Shown here one piece after another: positions 42,901 to 55,532 of a stretch of DNA of 64,000 nt (position 1 is its first letter; each line of letters starts with the position of its first letter). The notes below the pieces were generated by a model. That model made no database searches, was not told where the DNA came from, and saw only the letters and a list, made by a program, of their open reading frames with translations. The DNA lies in assembly GCF_910592395.1 (NCBI RefSeq), contig NC_088314.1:13578001-13642000 (forward strand). The letters run 5' to 3'. Origin of the DNA: Lineus longissimus. Its lineage: Eukaryota > Nemertea > Pilidiophora > Heteronemertea > Lineidae. Both the position numbers and the translations under genes were made by a program.

Positions 42901-44810
42901 ACACAGAATAACAATTTCAAAAAGCTCAGTCACAACAGCTAACCTTGTCACAAATGAATAGTTCTAATGACAGGGCATCTGTGGCAAAGTTCTCTTGCTG
43001 GGGACTAGGCCTATAGGACAATCAGATAGAAAACAAATGATACATGTATTTTCTTGATTATTTTTATTTAAAAAAATAACAGTATCAGTAACAAAATTAA
43101 GTATCAAAATTACAAACTTTGAATTAAAAACTTTGAAAGCAAAAATATTACAGAACTTTGAAATGATCGTAGTGCTAGGAAGGCGGTTCTTCTGCCATTG
43201 ACAATGCCGTTAAAAGAGCCAATCAGAATGTTATAAACACAATTTCAATTTCACAATTTTGCTCTACCGGAATAAACACTTTGGTGAGCTCAATGTAAGA
43301 GGCAATGGCAAGTCAAATTACATGTATTTCGGGAAAGTTATGAAATCATCTGTGGAATTCCACATGAAACAAATTAACCACAGGGAATCGCATGATTTTT
43401 TTTTTAATACAGAACTGAGGAAAAGTCCCATACGATCACCTAATATACTATAGTATCCCTGTGCATTTCCAATTACCTGTAACCTTTTTTCATCCTACTG
43501 GGCGGAGAGGTTATACCCTTTTACCTGAAAGATGGCTGCACCGTCTGCTGAACACAAAAAATACCAACAATCTGGAAAATCAGAATTAAAACAACCTCAA
43601 GGCACATCGCGACATGTGACAAAGTGTCCATAATACCAATCACTACAGGGCGTTTCCAACACCTGCAACAGTTCAGAGTTTCAAAATCGTAATTTCTAAA
43701 AATACACTGTGGCATGTAACAAAGCGTCCATAACACCAATCACTACAGGGCGTTTCCAACACCTGCAACAGTTCAGATTTTCAAAATCGTAATTTCTAAA
43801 AACCTGAGTGCAGTACTACAGTTTGAAGGCTGTCAGCTTTCTATCGTTTCCCAAAGCATTCCACATTAAACGATCATGCTCCATTTGAAAAAAGTGTCCA
43901 CAACATGACTTGTTAACATTTTGAAAGCCGCTACTAGTATGCAAGCTCATAAGCTGACACCCTTCAAATTTTAGTGCTGCCCTTAGATTTTTAGAAATTT
44001 CCACATATTATATACACCCGGCAGTATCATATCAGTGACAAGGAACCTAGAGTCTATAACATTGTGTATTTTCTAGTTGTCATTTCTTTTGCCGACAGCC
44101 CAATCTGAATTCGAATTCCCCGATCTTGTTAGTAAGAGACATTACACGGGGATGAATGGTGACCCTTTTCCTCTTGCATGTTTTGCATCCGTGTTGTTTG
44201 GCTTGACCTGTACCCATGGTACCAGGATCTGCACTTTCAGGGTTTATCCCAACTATCTCCCTGAAAAAAATTAGAAAAGTCTTAACCAATCACTAGCAAC
44301 AAAGTTCTCCCTGGCAAGAAACTAGTCAAGGCGCTTAGACTGCACTTGACAGTTTATTCGCAAATGTTGGCTGACTATCGACTAAAGGTTGATTTCCTGC
44401 CGAACATGCAAAATTAAACACAACATGTAATTAAAAGGGTCACATAGATTTCTTACAGATTAGTCAATTTAGTAGAGCCAACTACCCCATATAAACTGTC
44501 AAGTGGAGTAGCGGCATTAAAAGAAAAGAGATGACAGCCTTGTTATAATGTGTTCCCGGTGTAATGTTTTTGAGTGTTTCTGTTTTTGAGTGTTTCCCCT
44601 CATTGTTTTGGAACGCTCAAAAATAGATTGACAAGTTTTTCTGTGTATCCCCCCTATTGAAAAGTCGTGGTCTCTCTAGCTGCCTATTGCTTGGAAACAC
44701 TGACACATGGGGAACAACCACAGATGTTACACCGGCATTGCCTATGGTGCTATCTGAAGAAAGAAATGGGAGCAGAACAGCAATCTTTAGAGGCTGAAAG
44801 CAATGACTCC
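42901..44810. other. CACTA 3' region; no gene seen
   Basis: No coding sequence is supported. A ~106-bp tandem duplication lies at 43612-43803: each copy has CACTACAGGGCGTTTCCAAC, ACCTGCAACAGTTCAGA and CAAAATCGTAATTTCTAAAAA. Confidence 0.5.
43612..43803. repeat. ~106-bp tandem duplication
   Basis: Two copies differing at only a few sites, start-to-start distance ~106 bp. Confidence 0.75.
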
Positions 44811-47800
44811 TCAGTAGCCGTAATCTCCATTTCTGTGCAGACCAGCTATAAATTGAGACACGTACCTTTGAAGGAATTCCAGCGTTGCTTCTGCTTCCAT
44901 TGGGTACTTGATATTGAGAACGTAAAAAGATGCAAACAACATCTGAACTGCTGTTGAGAAATCTGGCACATTTTCATTTACGATCTCCCCTTCAATGACA
45001 AGGTAGTACATATTCTTACCAAGCAAGATATCATCTTGGTCTCCTGAAGAGAAATACAGTAAACCTTTTATACAATGGACTCGCACATAACAGATTTTGG
45101 CATATAACAGACCAGACATCCAGGTCCCATCCAACACATTTACATTTAGAAGTCTATCACATAAAGACAATTTTTTTATTTCTGAATTCTAAAAAAAATC
45201 CGAAAAAATAAAGTGTAAAGTTTTTTTTAAATCTATCCAATCACAGTTGATCGAGGGGCCACAATCCAGCTCTCTAAAACACTCTTTTACTACATGTATT
45301 TGGCTTAACCGTTTCAAAATTATTGCTGGAGGCATCTGAAGAGAAAAATCTTGCCATTTAAATAGCATATCAAAACCAGATCCTCCTCCGTAGCAATTAA
45401 ACTAAATATTATTTGTTCTGAGTATAGAATGAAATTGAAAGGCCTAGCTTGGCATATAGTCTCTATGTTGGTTTGAGGCACTTACCAAGGACTGCTATGT
45501 ATGGTGACTTCAAGGCTGACTTGTCCTTCAAAATATCGTCCTTCTTGCCACCAATCTGGAAGAAATTAAATACTAGTACTATACACATGTGTCAAGATAT
45601 GATACTGAGCATACAGTTTGCCCATTTTGTTGCATGGGTCATACTCCATTCATCCTCCAAACCGTTTGAAGCAAATATCAGGAGAAACAATCTGAAACAA
45701 AATGTATGACTTTTATAGAACATGCAGAGACTGAAATGAATGGTCATGAATGATGAGCATATATCAGTTATAGAACGGAAAATGAATTTTATTGAATACC
45801 TGTCCGATAATTGTTGATTGCAGGTTTATTGACCTGTCCGTCAGGTATTTTCAGTTTGGAACCTCCCTGTGATGTTGGCTGTAATTCAGAATTTGGGGAT
45901 TTCAAATAAGACTTGAACCAAAGAATGTAGAGTTGGCTTCAACTGAGAAGACAGTGAATTGAGAAATCAGGGGAAATTGAAAACGCACCATGACCATGCC
46001 AAATCATTTTTAGGACTATTGGATACAACTGCTAACTTTGCATTAGTATACATAATTTAACGTTTGAGTGGTTCAGACTAAATCTAATAACTAATGAAAT
46101 AAGGCATTCTAAAAAATCCCTGACTTCCAGGATTCTCATTCCTACTGTCTTTAGCCACGACAAATGAAATCCCCGGTAATAACAATTTTCCAACTTACCC
46201 CATAACAACGGAAGAGTGCATCCTCTTGCTCATCGAAGTAGGCATTGATAAGCAGCACAACACCATGACTGGCTGGTTTCTTTGACTTTACCGTAGCCAT
46301 GTTCTCTTTAATGATCTCTATCCACTTTTTTAATGCCGGCAACTTTGAATTTTGAGAAGCGGAAATCATGAAATTAAAAATTCTCTCCCCCTTGTTCCTC
46401 CCCACCAACTGCTCCTCAAAGACGGATGCCAGATCAACTCCAGTTAATTTCTCGAAGTGGTCAAGAAGATACGGGATTTTAAACAGGAACGGCCATTCTT
46501 TTTTCAAGCTCGCAATTGGTACATCAGCATTAATGATCCTTCTCTGTAAAGGATAAGTTTCTTTCATTTGAAGAGACACTGTTGTAATATCGTTATAATC
46601 TTCTTCGTCTTTTCCGAATTCTTCAAGGAGTCGTTTCTTGGTTGCTTCGAGTACAGTTTCTGTTCCCGTATCACTAATTTTAGCCGCCCAATTAGTGCAT
46701 CCATACTGGTCATGTTGGTCGAGTTTAACCTTTTTCTCGGGCAGGTCATGGTTGTCATCAGCACTAACGGTATCTGTCGTGGCTGTCTGAGGCATGGAGT
46801 TTTTACCTTTCTTGTTATACACACAGTTTTCAATTTGCTTGAATACAGATTCATATCCATTTCCCAACTTTAAGCCATTCATGTCACGGTTCTGAAATGA
46901 CTCTGGATAAGTTTTCACTAAACCGATAGCAGCGTCACGGATAGTTTTTCTTGGCACAACCACAGGCACAGGAAAATCAGCCAAAAGGTCATCAGCAATT
47001 ATTCGAATTGTCTCCCTCCTCCCTGAAGCGGTGGGTCGTTTGTTCTTCTTACATGCTTTCAAAACATCCCTGGGTAACCTTTTGAACGGCACTTCAAAAG
47101 CATATCTTGTAGGTGTATATGATGGCCTGCCTGTAGGTGAAGAGCTCCGGGTACTACAAGGTGAAAAGATGGTTGTAGATGCCAGGGACGACGCATCATC
47201 ATCATCGGGCTCAGCGTCAGTTTCCGGAATAACCACTCGGTATCTAGACTTCGATTTAGTCTTCAGTTCTGAAAAAGAGATAATTGTGAGTCTCAGGAAT
47301 CACAACTTAATCAGAATAGGCTCTTGTTATCTGCAGTCATACTGCCGCTCCTGAATAGTTCTGGAAAAAAGAGATATGTGCACATGTTTACACAGATACT
47401 AATAGTGGGCTTCAAAGTAATTTCCATGAATAAAAGAGAAATACCCTTATCATTTACCGAAGATATGCTTGTACAATACCAATTGTTTGGGCTTTCACCA
47501 GGGTCAGTAGAGTGAAAGGAAATATGTTCCCATGCTATCAGACAAGCAATAACCACCAGAATCATTGGAGCAGACAGAAAATGTCACTCCCATGTTACAA
47601 AAAACAGGGGAATGACATGGGAGGCCTTAAGAAGTTAACATGTATTTCATTTACAGTTCATGTTGAAGGAACCTATAAAATTTAGAGCTGGCGACATACT
47701 TTGTGTAAAAATGCTGTCAGGGCTGTCAAACTTACCATTTTTTACTGCTGCTAATAGTTTCCTTTTTTGTATGGGCTTCAGAAAACCAAGATCCTGTTCT

Positions 47801-47973
47801 TCAATGTATTGGAGATCACTCGGGCAGCTACTACCAAGGAGAAGGATTTGTGATTCGATATCGCCTATCTCTTCCGGTGTTAAACTACTGAATACTGCTG
47901 TCAAAACATCTGTCACGCTGGTATGACGCGCAAGGCCGAATGACTCAGATGGTTTTACTGGAGCCGAAGCCAT
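44811..47973 (-). CDS. SAMD3-like protein gene in the CACTA element
   Basis: The exons fit as 47973-47736 (ATG; donor GTAAGT), 47268-46199 (acceptor TATCTCTTTTTCAG; donor GTAAGT), 45555-45486 (acceptor TTTCTTCCAG; donor GTAAGT) and 45043-44811 (acceptor TTTCTCTTCAG; stop). Phases agree for exons 1-2 and 3-4; the 2-3 join needs another exon or a shifted site. Exon 1 has a SAM-like domain (DLQYIEEQDLGFLKPIQKRKLL). Exon 2 has TASGRRETIRIIADDLLADFP, KETYPLQRRIIN and FLFKIPYLLDHFEKLTGVD. Exon 4 has FSTAVQMLFASFYVLNIKYP and LEFLQRYV. These are blocks of the 'sterile alpha motif domain-containing 3-like' family; its biochemical role is unknown to me. No stop or frameshift is seen in the exons. Confidence 0.75.
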
Positions 47974-49723
47974 GACGCACCTGAAATGAGAAAGCCAAAA
48001 TAATGCTACAAAATTATGCAATGTTCCTCACAAATTCAACTTTTAAAGAGGGGCTACTGCCATGCTAACTGTCAGGGAGCTTGCAACAAAATATAGACCT
48101 ATGAAGTGAACATGCCAGAATGGGCATCAATATTCCTTACAAAAATGCAGCAAGACACATCATGAGGGACAACACTGTCATGGCTGTGTAAGTCGGCCTA
48201 ATTGCTGAGTTCAAAACACTTGTAGTCAATTACAGGCGAATGCAGCTGAATGTATTATGAGGCACACCACAGGCTTGAAATTAGCAGCAACTCGTGTAGG
48301 GTACGGTGCACTGATGATGTTGGAAACTGATCAAAGTCTGCTCCTAGTAGGCAGTAGGCTACAAATGAAAAGAACAAGGACCAAAACAGACAGACATTGC
48401 ATCTACATGTTAGTTCAAGAACTTTTTTCTGCGCTGATGAATCAACATACCAAGCTAGATTTAGTCATTCTGAATCTGTCATGTCCGTCATCTGCCCATC
48501 CACCACGTCCACGTCCTGCACTACAGAATGTTTCAATGCAATGTAAGTTGTGTTTCTAATATTATATGCTTGTAAAGGCTCAGCATCTAAGACGTTTTTT
48601 CCGTTGGTGCACACCATGGGCCTTTGATTCAATGGCTGTGTGGCATGCATGGTAGAAATTCTATACACTCCAATGTCCGGATCAAAATGTCCAAGAAACT
48701 TCTCCAAAACAAAGTGACAGCAGCTTTCAACGCCATCATCAAAGATGATAAAAGCCACTATACAACCAACCTGCAACTGAGACGACCCTTGATCCGATCT
48801 GGAATATGGTCATCTAGCTTCAATGCAACATATCCTCCCTTTAAGTACTCTATTCCATCCACATGAACTGAATCAGATATGTGTTCTGTCGTGGTTCCTT
48901 CATGAGCTGCACAGTTTTGAACCACCTGAGTTAGAGAATCACAGTAGAGTTCTGCATGAAAGGGAATCGATTTTTCTGCCATCACACCAAGGTTGAAATA
49001 GTGACCCTGTCCAAGGTAAGCCTGAAGTAGTTGGTGTTTTATGGAAAGTGATTTTGTCACATTGATGAAATTTGGACAATGCCGGATGCTTTTCTTGAAA
49101 TACGAATGCTTGCTTTCAAATCTCAAAGTGCTACTTCTGGTTAGTGGACCACACTTCTGAATAAGAGACGGGTAATGCAGCAAATAATGATGTTTTGGCC
49201 AAAGTCTGGTTTCTGGGAATAATTCACTCCTAAAATGAATGTACTCCTCAATCAGGACTTGCAAATATGCTATCTGCCCAACAGAAATTCTGGGTGAACA
49301 CACCAACTCCACTATATTGCGCAAGAGAAGAAGTAGTTGCCATGATGGGTCTGTTGGATCCTGTACTTTTGCCATAACAAGGAAGGGAATATTCCGCACC
49401 AAACACCAATTTTCTGCAGCGTGTCCAATTTATTTTTTAATGTTAGGTTTCCCACTGATTTCCTTTGGCTTGTCCCTTGCATCATATCCCTTGAAACGAA
49501 ATTTGCGAATCATGGCATTAAGGTAATCGTAACTAAACCATTTCTTGTTTCTCACAAGATCTTTGATAATTAGTATCACATCATAGGGAACCACTCCCTC
49601 AAATAGATCATGCCCAATACATGGAGGGAGCCCAGGGGCACATACATGGAAATGACTAATAAAGTTCAAAGGCGAACGTAACTTGATGCCGTGATAAGAA
49701 GTAACATCAGGATTTTCTTCCAA

Positions 49724-52508
49724 ACAAGAGGCCCAAGGGCCTGGCGCTCAGCTGAGTTGTTGCTGCGTTGTTCGTATATATTACATTACTCGTCAAACTC
49801 TACTAAACTAAGGACTCAAAGCCTAAGGATATTAGCTTCTGGATGTGTAACAGTGAATTACGGTAGACTGGCGCAATCTACTTCAAGCAAGCTCCACCCT
49901 TGCAATGTGTGCGCAAACAGATAACCTAACCTATATTGGACCATCAATTCTACACACAGCAACATGATTCATCCTCAGCTGTTACCATGATGATGATGAT
50001 GATGATCCTTTTCGCAAATTGGTCGTCTTCTGTCTTTCTTCCAAACTTTAGTGCCACCGGATGTAGTCTGCCCTTGTGGAGGGAGCCTTTCAGCACAGGA
50101 CACAAGAATCCATGCGAATTGAATCACATGGAGAGACTAGCCCAATCACCCGCTTTTGGCTGGGTAGAAATGGGTAAATCTCGCAGACTGGACCTTAAAC
50201 TCTACTGCCAACGTGTGAGGCCGGTCTGACAGATGAGCAAGTAGGGTCCACCTAATGCAGAAGGCACCAGTTTCCCTAACTAAAAGGGTAACATTAACAA
50301 AATGCCCTACCCAACTCTATTATTGCCTAAAGGCCTGTGTACACTAGTAAAATATTAGCAACATTTTTACAACATTTCCAGTTGCAACAAATGTTGCAAA
50401 AATGTTGCGTAGTGTGTACAGAGCAAAACGCGTCTTACATTTACAACATGTTGTAAATTGTTGTAAAATTGTTGTAAAATTGTTGTAAAATTGTTGTAAA
50501 ATTGTTGCAAATTAAATGCAATGCAATTCTTTGTTGCATGTTGTAAAAATGTTGCAAACTCTTCAGCCAATCAGAAATAGGATTTGCGTCATGTGATCTA
50601 CCTGAGGTCATGTGACTTGAACAAGAAGCAGGTATAGCAACTCTCAAGTGAGTGTCTTGCTTCGTAGGGTGATGAAACCTTTTCTAGAAGTTTCATCCAT
50701 TCGCAGGAAGTTTTTGTATGACGGCTTGTCAGTCAGCCGCAACTCCTTTAACAGGCAGTGGTATGCCCCATGATCCACCCTCATTTTGATCCAGGGCCTG
50801 GTCCATATTCTCTTTGGTCATTTCGCCGCCTCTTCCGTCTCTCAACAATGACAGCTAAAATTGCTGCAGAAGCACTCAAAACACATCTTCTCTCCTTGGA
50901 ATCATCCATTTTCCCTCCAAAATACCTATTTCCCTTTGTTCCCACTAAAAACTCAGCAACAATTTACCAACATGTTGTAAAAATGTTGCTAATTTGTTGC
51001 AATTTTGTTGCTAGTGTACACAGGGCCTTGAAGGGCTTGTTGCAAAATTGTTGTAAAAATGTTGCTAATATTTTACTAGTGTACACCCTGCTTAAGTCAA
51101 GTGAAACTCTTACAAACCTTAGCAGAATGCCAGCATTGAAATGTTGATAGCAAGTAAAAACTTTAAACAGATAGACTTGATTTTTTTAACCAACTGCCAC
51201 ATGCGGTTTTCTTTATTTAGTCAATTTTGAGGTAAGTATTACAGAATGAAACACTTGAATACTAAAATTGAATGGCTCTTCTGATGATTGCACTGGTGAA
51301 CACCGAAGTCGATGGGATGTGCAAAGTCATAGCTCGATCCTCTCTCTTGGTCATCTGTGATGTGGTCACCAAATATGTTCAAATGCAGCTGCAGTAGTGC
51401 AGATCATTCCTGCAAAACATGATGAGGAGATAACATTTTAATTTTGATAGATAGCTGAGCTAGCCAAGTTTTAAATCAAATACAAGGCCAACAACAACTG
51501 ATAAGGCGCTAGGGCCGAATGGTCAAGGAAGTTCATTGAGAATACATTGTGATAAGAGTGATGAATCGGCCCCGTTTGAAGCATTGCGCTATGTACAGTG
51601 TGCATGTGTCAGTGTGTATCAGCTATCGCATTTACTGTTTGTTGACATTTCAAATCGCCGGAGTGGATCCTCAATTACACTGTTTTTGTACATTGGCAAC
51701 CTTACCCGATGATATCAGAACGATGTTTATTATTGTCTTGTTTATTCACATTAGTTCTGCTATGTGACAAGTTATTTGTTGAGTAATCCATGATTTAAAG
51801 CCGGACTTTGACATCGTTTCTCAGACCAAGCTGCATTTCGCAGATCGTTTTTCAACGATCGTCGACGAACTATTTCAAATTAATCACATCCAATTAAACA
51901 ATCCAAGCCTTCCCTAATGTCATCAACATGCAATAACACAAGCAGCAAAATATTATCGCCTATGAAATTGTGGATTTAATGAGAACTTACCTCCGAATTG
52001 ACAGAACGCGATCTATTCCATAGCATGGTCTCCTTACGTCTGAACTGCGCAGACTCCGAGACGTGACGTTCGCTGCACGTGGGATAACTCGCGCGAAATT
52101 TAAAATGCTCCTCTTGGGGGGGTGCTCACTAAATTGCGCCAGTAACACCACCTGGTGAGAAATTCATGAACCACGCCTATTGATAATGAAAGAGAAAGCT
52201 TTGCTCTATAAGATTAGATTTGATTCATGATCCCCAACTTAAAGAATTAGGAGAAATCAGCTGCTGGCAAAGTTTTTGGAAAATTTCGCTCGGTGCCACC
52301 TAGTGGCCAAACCGCTCATCCTGCCGGACCCACATTTGGTCTATTCAGGAGTCCTGAAGGGTCCCAATGCCTCAGAGGGAAAATCAATCGCCTATCCGCC
52401 ATAGTTTTGAAACGTGCCTGTTTAACGGACAGACAGACAGACAGACAGACGGACATTCATTCTACCATTTACTCATATGAATAGCTCAGCTTGTCAGCTG
52501 AGCTAAAA
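49724..52508. mobile_element. HINE/'pearl'-like element inserted in the transposase
   Basis: The left end is ACAAGAGGCCCAAGGGCCTG with GCGCTCAGCTGAG. The right end has the ACCTAGTGGCC block, (GACA)n near 52434-52452, then CTCAGCTTGTCAGCTGAGCT. The transposase frame (EAVN, then EENPDVTSYHG) reads straight through if it is removed. It sits between two T residues without duplication, the target preference of Helentrons. It contains a MITE at 50338-51091 and no gene. Confidence 0.82.
50338..51091. mobile_element. TIR element with TTGTAAAA microsatellite, nested in the HINE
   Basis: Left GTGTACACTAGTAAAATATT pairs with the inverted right end and continues as AGCAACATTTTTACAACA. A TTGTTGTAAAA unit repeats about five times at 50454-50512. 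The right end reads as CAGGGTGTACACTAG, similar to hAT termini. I cannot find a clear target duplication. Confidence 0.65.
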
Positions 52509-54057
52509 ATTAACAGCTTCATCATAATTTTCTCGAGTCCTTTCTGCACCAGTACTCAACGGATTTTCATGGAACTGTTCCATTGTAACAAGGCAGAAAC
52601 AACAGGGGTAAGTGCAGTTTGAAAAATTCTCAGTAAATCCTCCTATGTTATGGCTTCCCAAATTGTCCCCCAACATGAACAGAACTGATCCTTTGACATG
52701 TCTGTTATCATTTCCTGAGCCAATGTCTATACCATTTTCTTCAATGTCTTTCACATCGCGGATGAATGAGTGAAACACCTTTTCACCTTTAAAGTACTGA
52801 AAGTCTTTTTCCCGACAAAGCAGAAGAAGTTGGAATGGGTCAACTTTCGATTACACTGCCAATATTTTGTGTTTCGTTCGGGAGGAACCCAATGGGTTGA
52901 CTACTTCAAAGGCATCCTGATATGCTATAATCACTAATGCATGAGGATCGTTTCCAAAGATTGGGTGATTATTGAAAACACTGCCATCCCTGAAATCATC
53001 ATAGACCCCAGGTACCGATTCATTTGGTGAAATATACTGACTCCACACAGAAGAATCCTTTAAGAGAGACTGTAAAGATTGTTTCAGAGGCACATAATGA
53101 CAATGTCGACTAATATTGTTATCATCCTTGCCTAATTTAATTTCAACTGGAGACACAAAATCAAAGTTATCCCTATAAAACTCTCTTCTTTTATAGCTTG
53201 ACCAAAGCTTTCCACCTTCGGGGTCATGGGCAAGCTGAAAAAAAATCACTTTTAAACACATCATCTATGATAGCCTTAGATTGTTCCTCATCTAAACCCG
53301 CCTTGTGAAGGGAACCTCCAAGCAGTACCTTCAAATGATTTTGTCCAATCCTATGAATGTCACACACACTGGATACTATTTCCTGAATCGCTGATTGTGG
53401 AATGTGAAATTTGGCCTCCAGTTTCAGATAAAATGTTGCTAAATAGTTCATGAAGTCATCTTCAGAGAACTGTTCATCCTCTACAATATTGTGATGATCA
53501 GAATCTGCTTCGTCCAACATGCCTTCCTCAATGTCCTCCGCATTGTTTTGATCCTGTTCTGGCATAAGTTGATCACCACCAGGATCACTAGGATTATCTA
53601 AGTTTTCATTTACAGGAACCAAGTCAACTACATTATGCTTACGTGATACATGAGAAGTGAATGAAGAGACAACTTTGTACTTCTTTGGGCAACCAATAAA
53701 TGGACAGATAATCTCCTCATCATCACGAATGTGCAAATTCAAATGTGACACTAAATTCCTGTAGCTGAGAAACCCTTTTTTGTACAGGGAGCATATACAA
53801 GCTACCCCTTCTTTCTGTGATCTTTGATTGCGTAGATTTTGGTGATCTCGTGTAACATGCATACTAAATCCTGAATAGGACTTGAACAACCGTGGACATC
53901 CTTCCACCCCACATGGAAACTGCATGTTATTTTCATGCCTGTGAACAGCGTAGTGTTGGACATAAGACTTGAGTGACTTTGTTTCACGACCGCAACTTCT
54001 ACAGCAAAACATACCTAAAATTTCAGTTTCTTTCAGGGTCTTTAACAATTCAATCAA

Positions 54058-54432
54058 GGCTGTATTAATCGATGAAACCTGAAAAGAAAACGGAAGTACA
54101 ATGTATTTGAGTACTGATGCATCTTACCTTGACTGAGCAAAACATTCATGCTCATCATTGCCTGGAGTAGGCCCAAGGCCAGCACCCCCACCCCCCCCCC
54201 TCAGCCCCGCCCCGCCCCCTGGTCGATCCCACCCCTGAGACCCACCACGCAAAAAGGTCAGGAAAACATTTTTTTATTCCAATTTTAGGAAATTAGGGAA
54301 CTGTTCAAATGTTCTTAGACCCCTGTTAAATTAGGCAAGCCTACGTCCATTGCTCTTGTTCTGATTTATAAATGACAATGTTCCACAAGGAATATAAACG
54401 TCGTCGTCGCTACTATTGGCAGGCGTTTCAAA
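54058..54432. other. Upstream of the transposase; C- and G-rich tracts, no gene
   Basis: C-rich run near 54187-54230 and a run of about 16 G near 54445. The promoter of the transposase gene would lie here but no element could be recognised. Confidence 0.35.
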
Positions 54433-55093
54433 ATATTATTATGGGGGGGGGGGGGGGGAAATAGCTCAAAGGTTTGTAGAAGACTTAAGTCAGGTTTCCT
54501 CAACTAGATATATTATTTCACTTAACTAAATACAAAGATGTACAATCGCTGTCACAGACTGGCGTGTCCTAATCTGGCGTTGTTCTCAGGCTGGAGTCCT
54601 GAACCTGAATGCCTAATCAAATCACTTTGATTTGCAGGAAAACAATTGTTATGACTACAAGTGGTATCTACATAGAATCACACATTCCAAACAAGGCTAA
54701 GAGCTGAACATGCAAGATCATGTATGCCTTCTCTCATAGCCTGGGCCTGCTAAATTAAAAGTCAATATTATTACATAGGTTATCAAACGTGATCACAATA
54801 ACTTTGAATGAATCTAGTATAGGTTTAAGCATGAATTCTTTAGTCCTTTGTTCTGTTCTGATGAAAAGGTGTACTCATATTGTGAAACAGAAATACAAAC
54901 AATGCCAAACTTGAACATGTTTGGAGTGGCTAATCCAACATCAATAACATGTTAATTAATACTAATTAAAAACCAGTGTTTGACTGTACTTGTTAACTAA
55001 GCTGTCAGAAGCTAAAAGTAATATTGTAGATTGAGAATTATTAAGATAAGTTAAAATTATATAGTTTGCCAAATCATCTGAGATTTGCACCAT
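54433..55093. repeat. ~650-bp direct repeat, left copy
   Basis: From AATATTATTATGGGGG to GAGATTTGCACCATAAAA. Nearly identical to 56826-57466, with small indels (e.g. GTTGTTCT extra in this copy, ATCAATA extra). Confidence 0.9.
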
Positions 55094-55532
55094 AAAAGAC
55101 TCCTGTTGTTTTAAAATCAAATTCGCTCCTGCGAATTACACGTTGTCTACAAAGACAAAACCAAAGCAAATTATACAATCATAGACATACAAAATGAGGT
55201 GATACAAACTGCAATGAATCAAGATAATTTTAACACAAGTTGCAGCCAGTCCAAAATCCAAGTTCTAGTCCAAATCATGAGCTAAAACTGCAAAATATGC
55301 CAAGACAACAGATAAAATATAACTTAGAAAGCAGTTCAATTAATTCACCATAAATTGAGTGTGATAGCTACTATGGATTCACTCCATAAAATACTCCTGT
55401 TGTTTTAAAACTCTAAATTTACACCTTTGAGAAAAGACTACATGTAACAAGCATTTAATTAATACAAAGAGAAAAATATACGGTACTGCAAGAATGCACA
55501 TTGGCTAAATTAAACGGCACCACCAAAATCTG

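Larger units (their letters stand above)
48465..54057 (-). pseudogene. CACTA-type transposase with four C2H2 fingers, broken
   Basis: The N-terminal frame 54057-53224 has four C2H2-like fingers (e.g. CGVEGCPRLFKSYSGFSMHV, CPFIGCPKKYKVVSSFTSHV). Catalytic-region blocks follow: KLWSSYKRREFYRDNF, GSVLFMLGDNLGSHN (candidate Asp), CIGHDLFEGVVPYD (candidate Asp), WPKHHYLLHYP and LRFESKHSYFK (candidate Glu). These match, in order, the CACTA transposase plan (cf. plant TNP2 GGPVxxRWMYPFERY). Lesions: a frameshift at the A8 run 53238-53245, a small deletion near 52852, a HINE at 49724-52508, an in-frame TAA at 49430 and a frameshift near 48776. Family-level assignment is well supported; the exact catalytic residues are inferred. 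Confidence 0.8.

Noticed and set aside
44080-44289. Overlapping frames on both strands near 44.1-44.3 kb
   Set aside because: Short, low-information frames without splice sites or domain; likely chance.
47031-47354. Plus-strand frame over the second SAMD3-like exon
   Set aside because: Antisense to an exon with family motifs and consensus splice sites.
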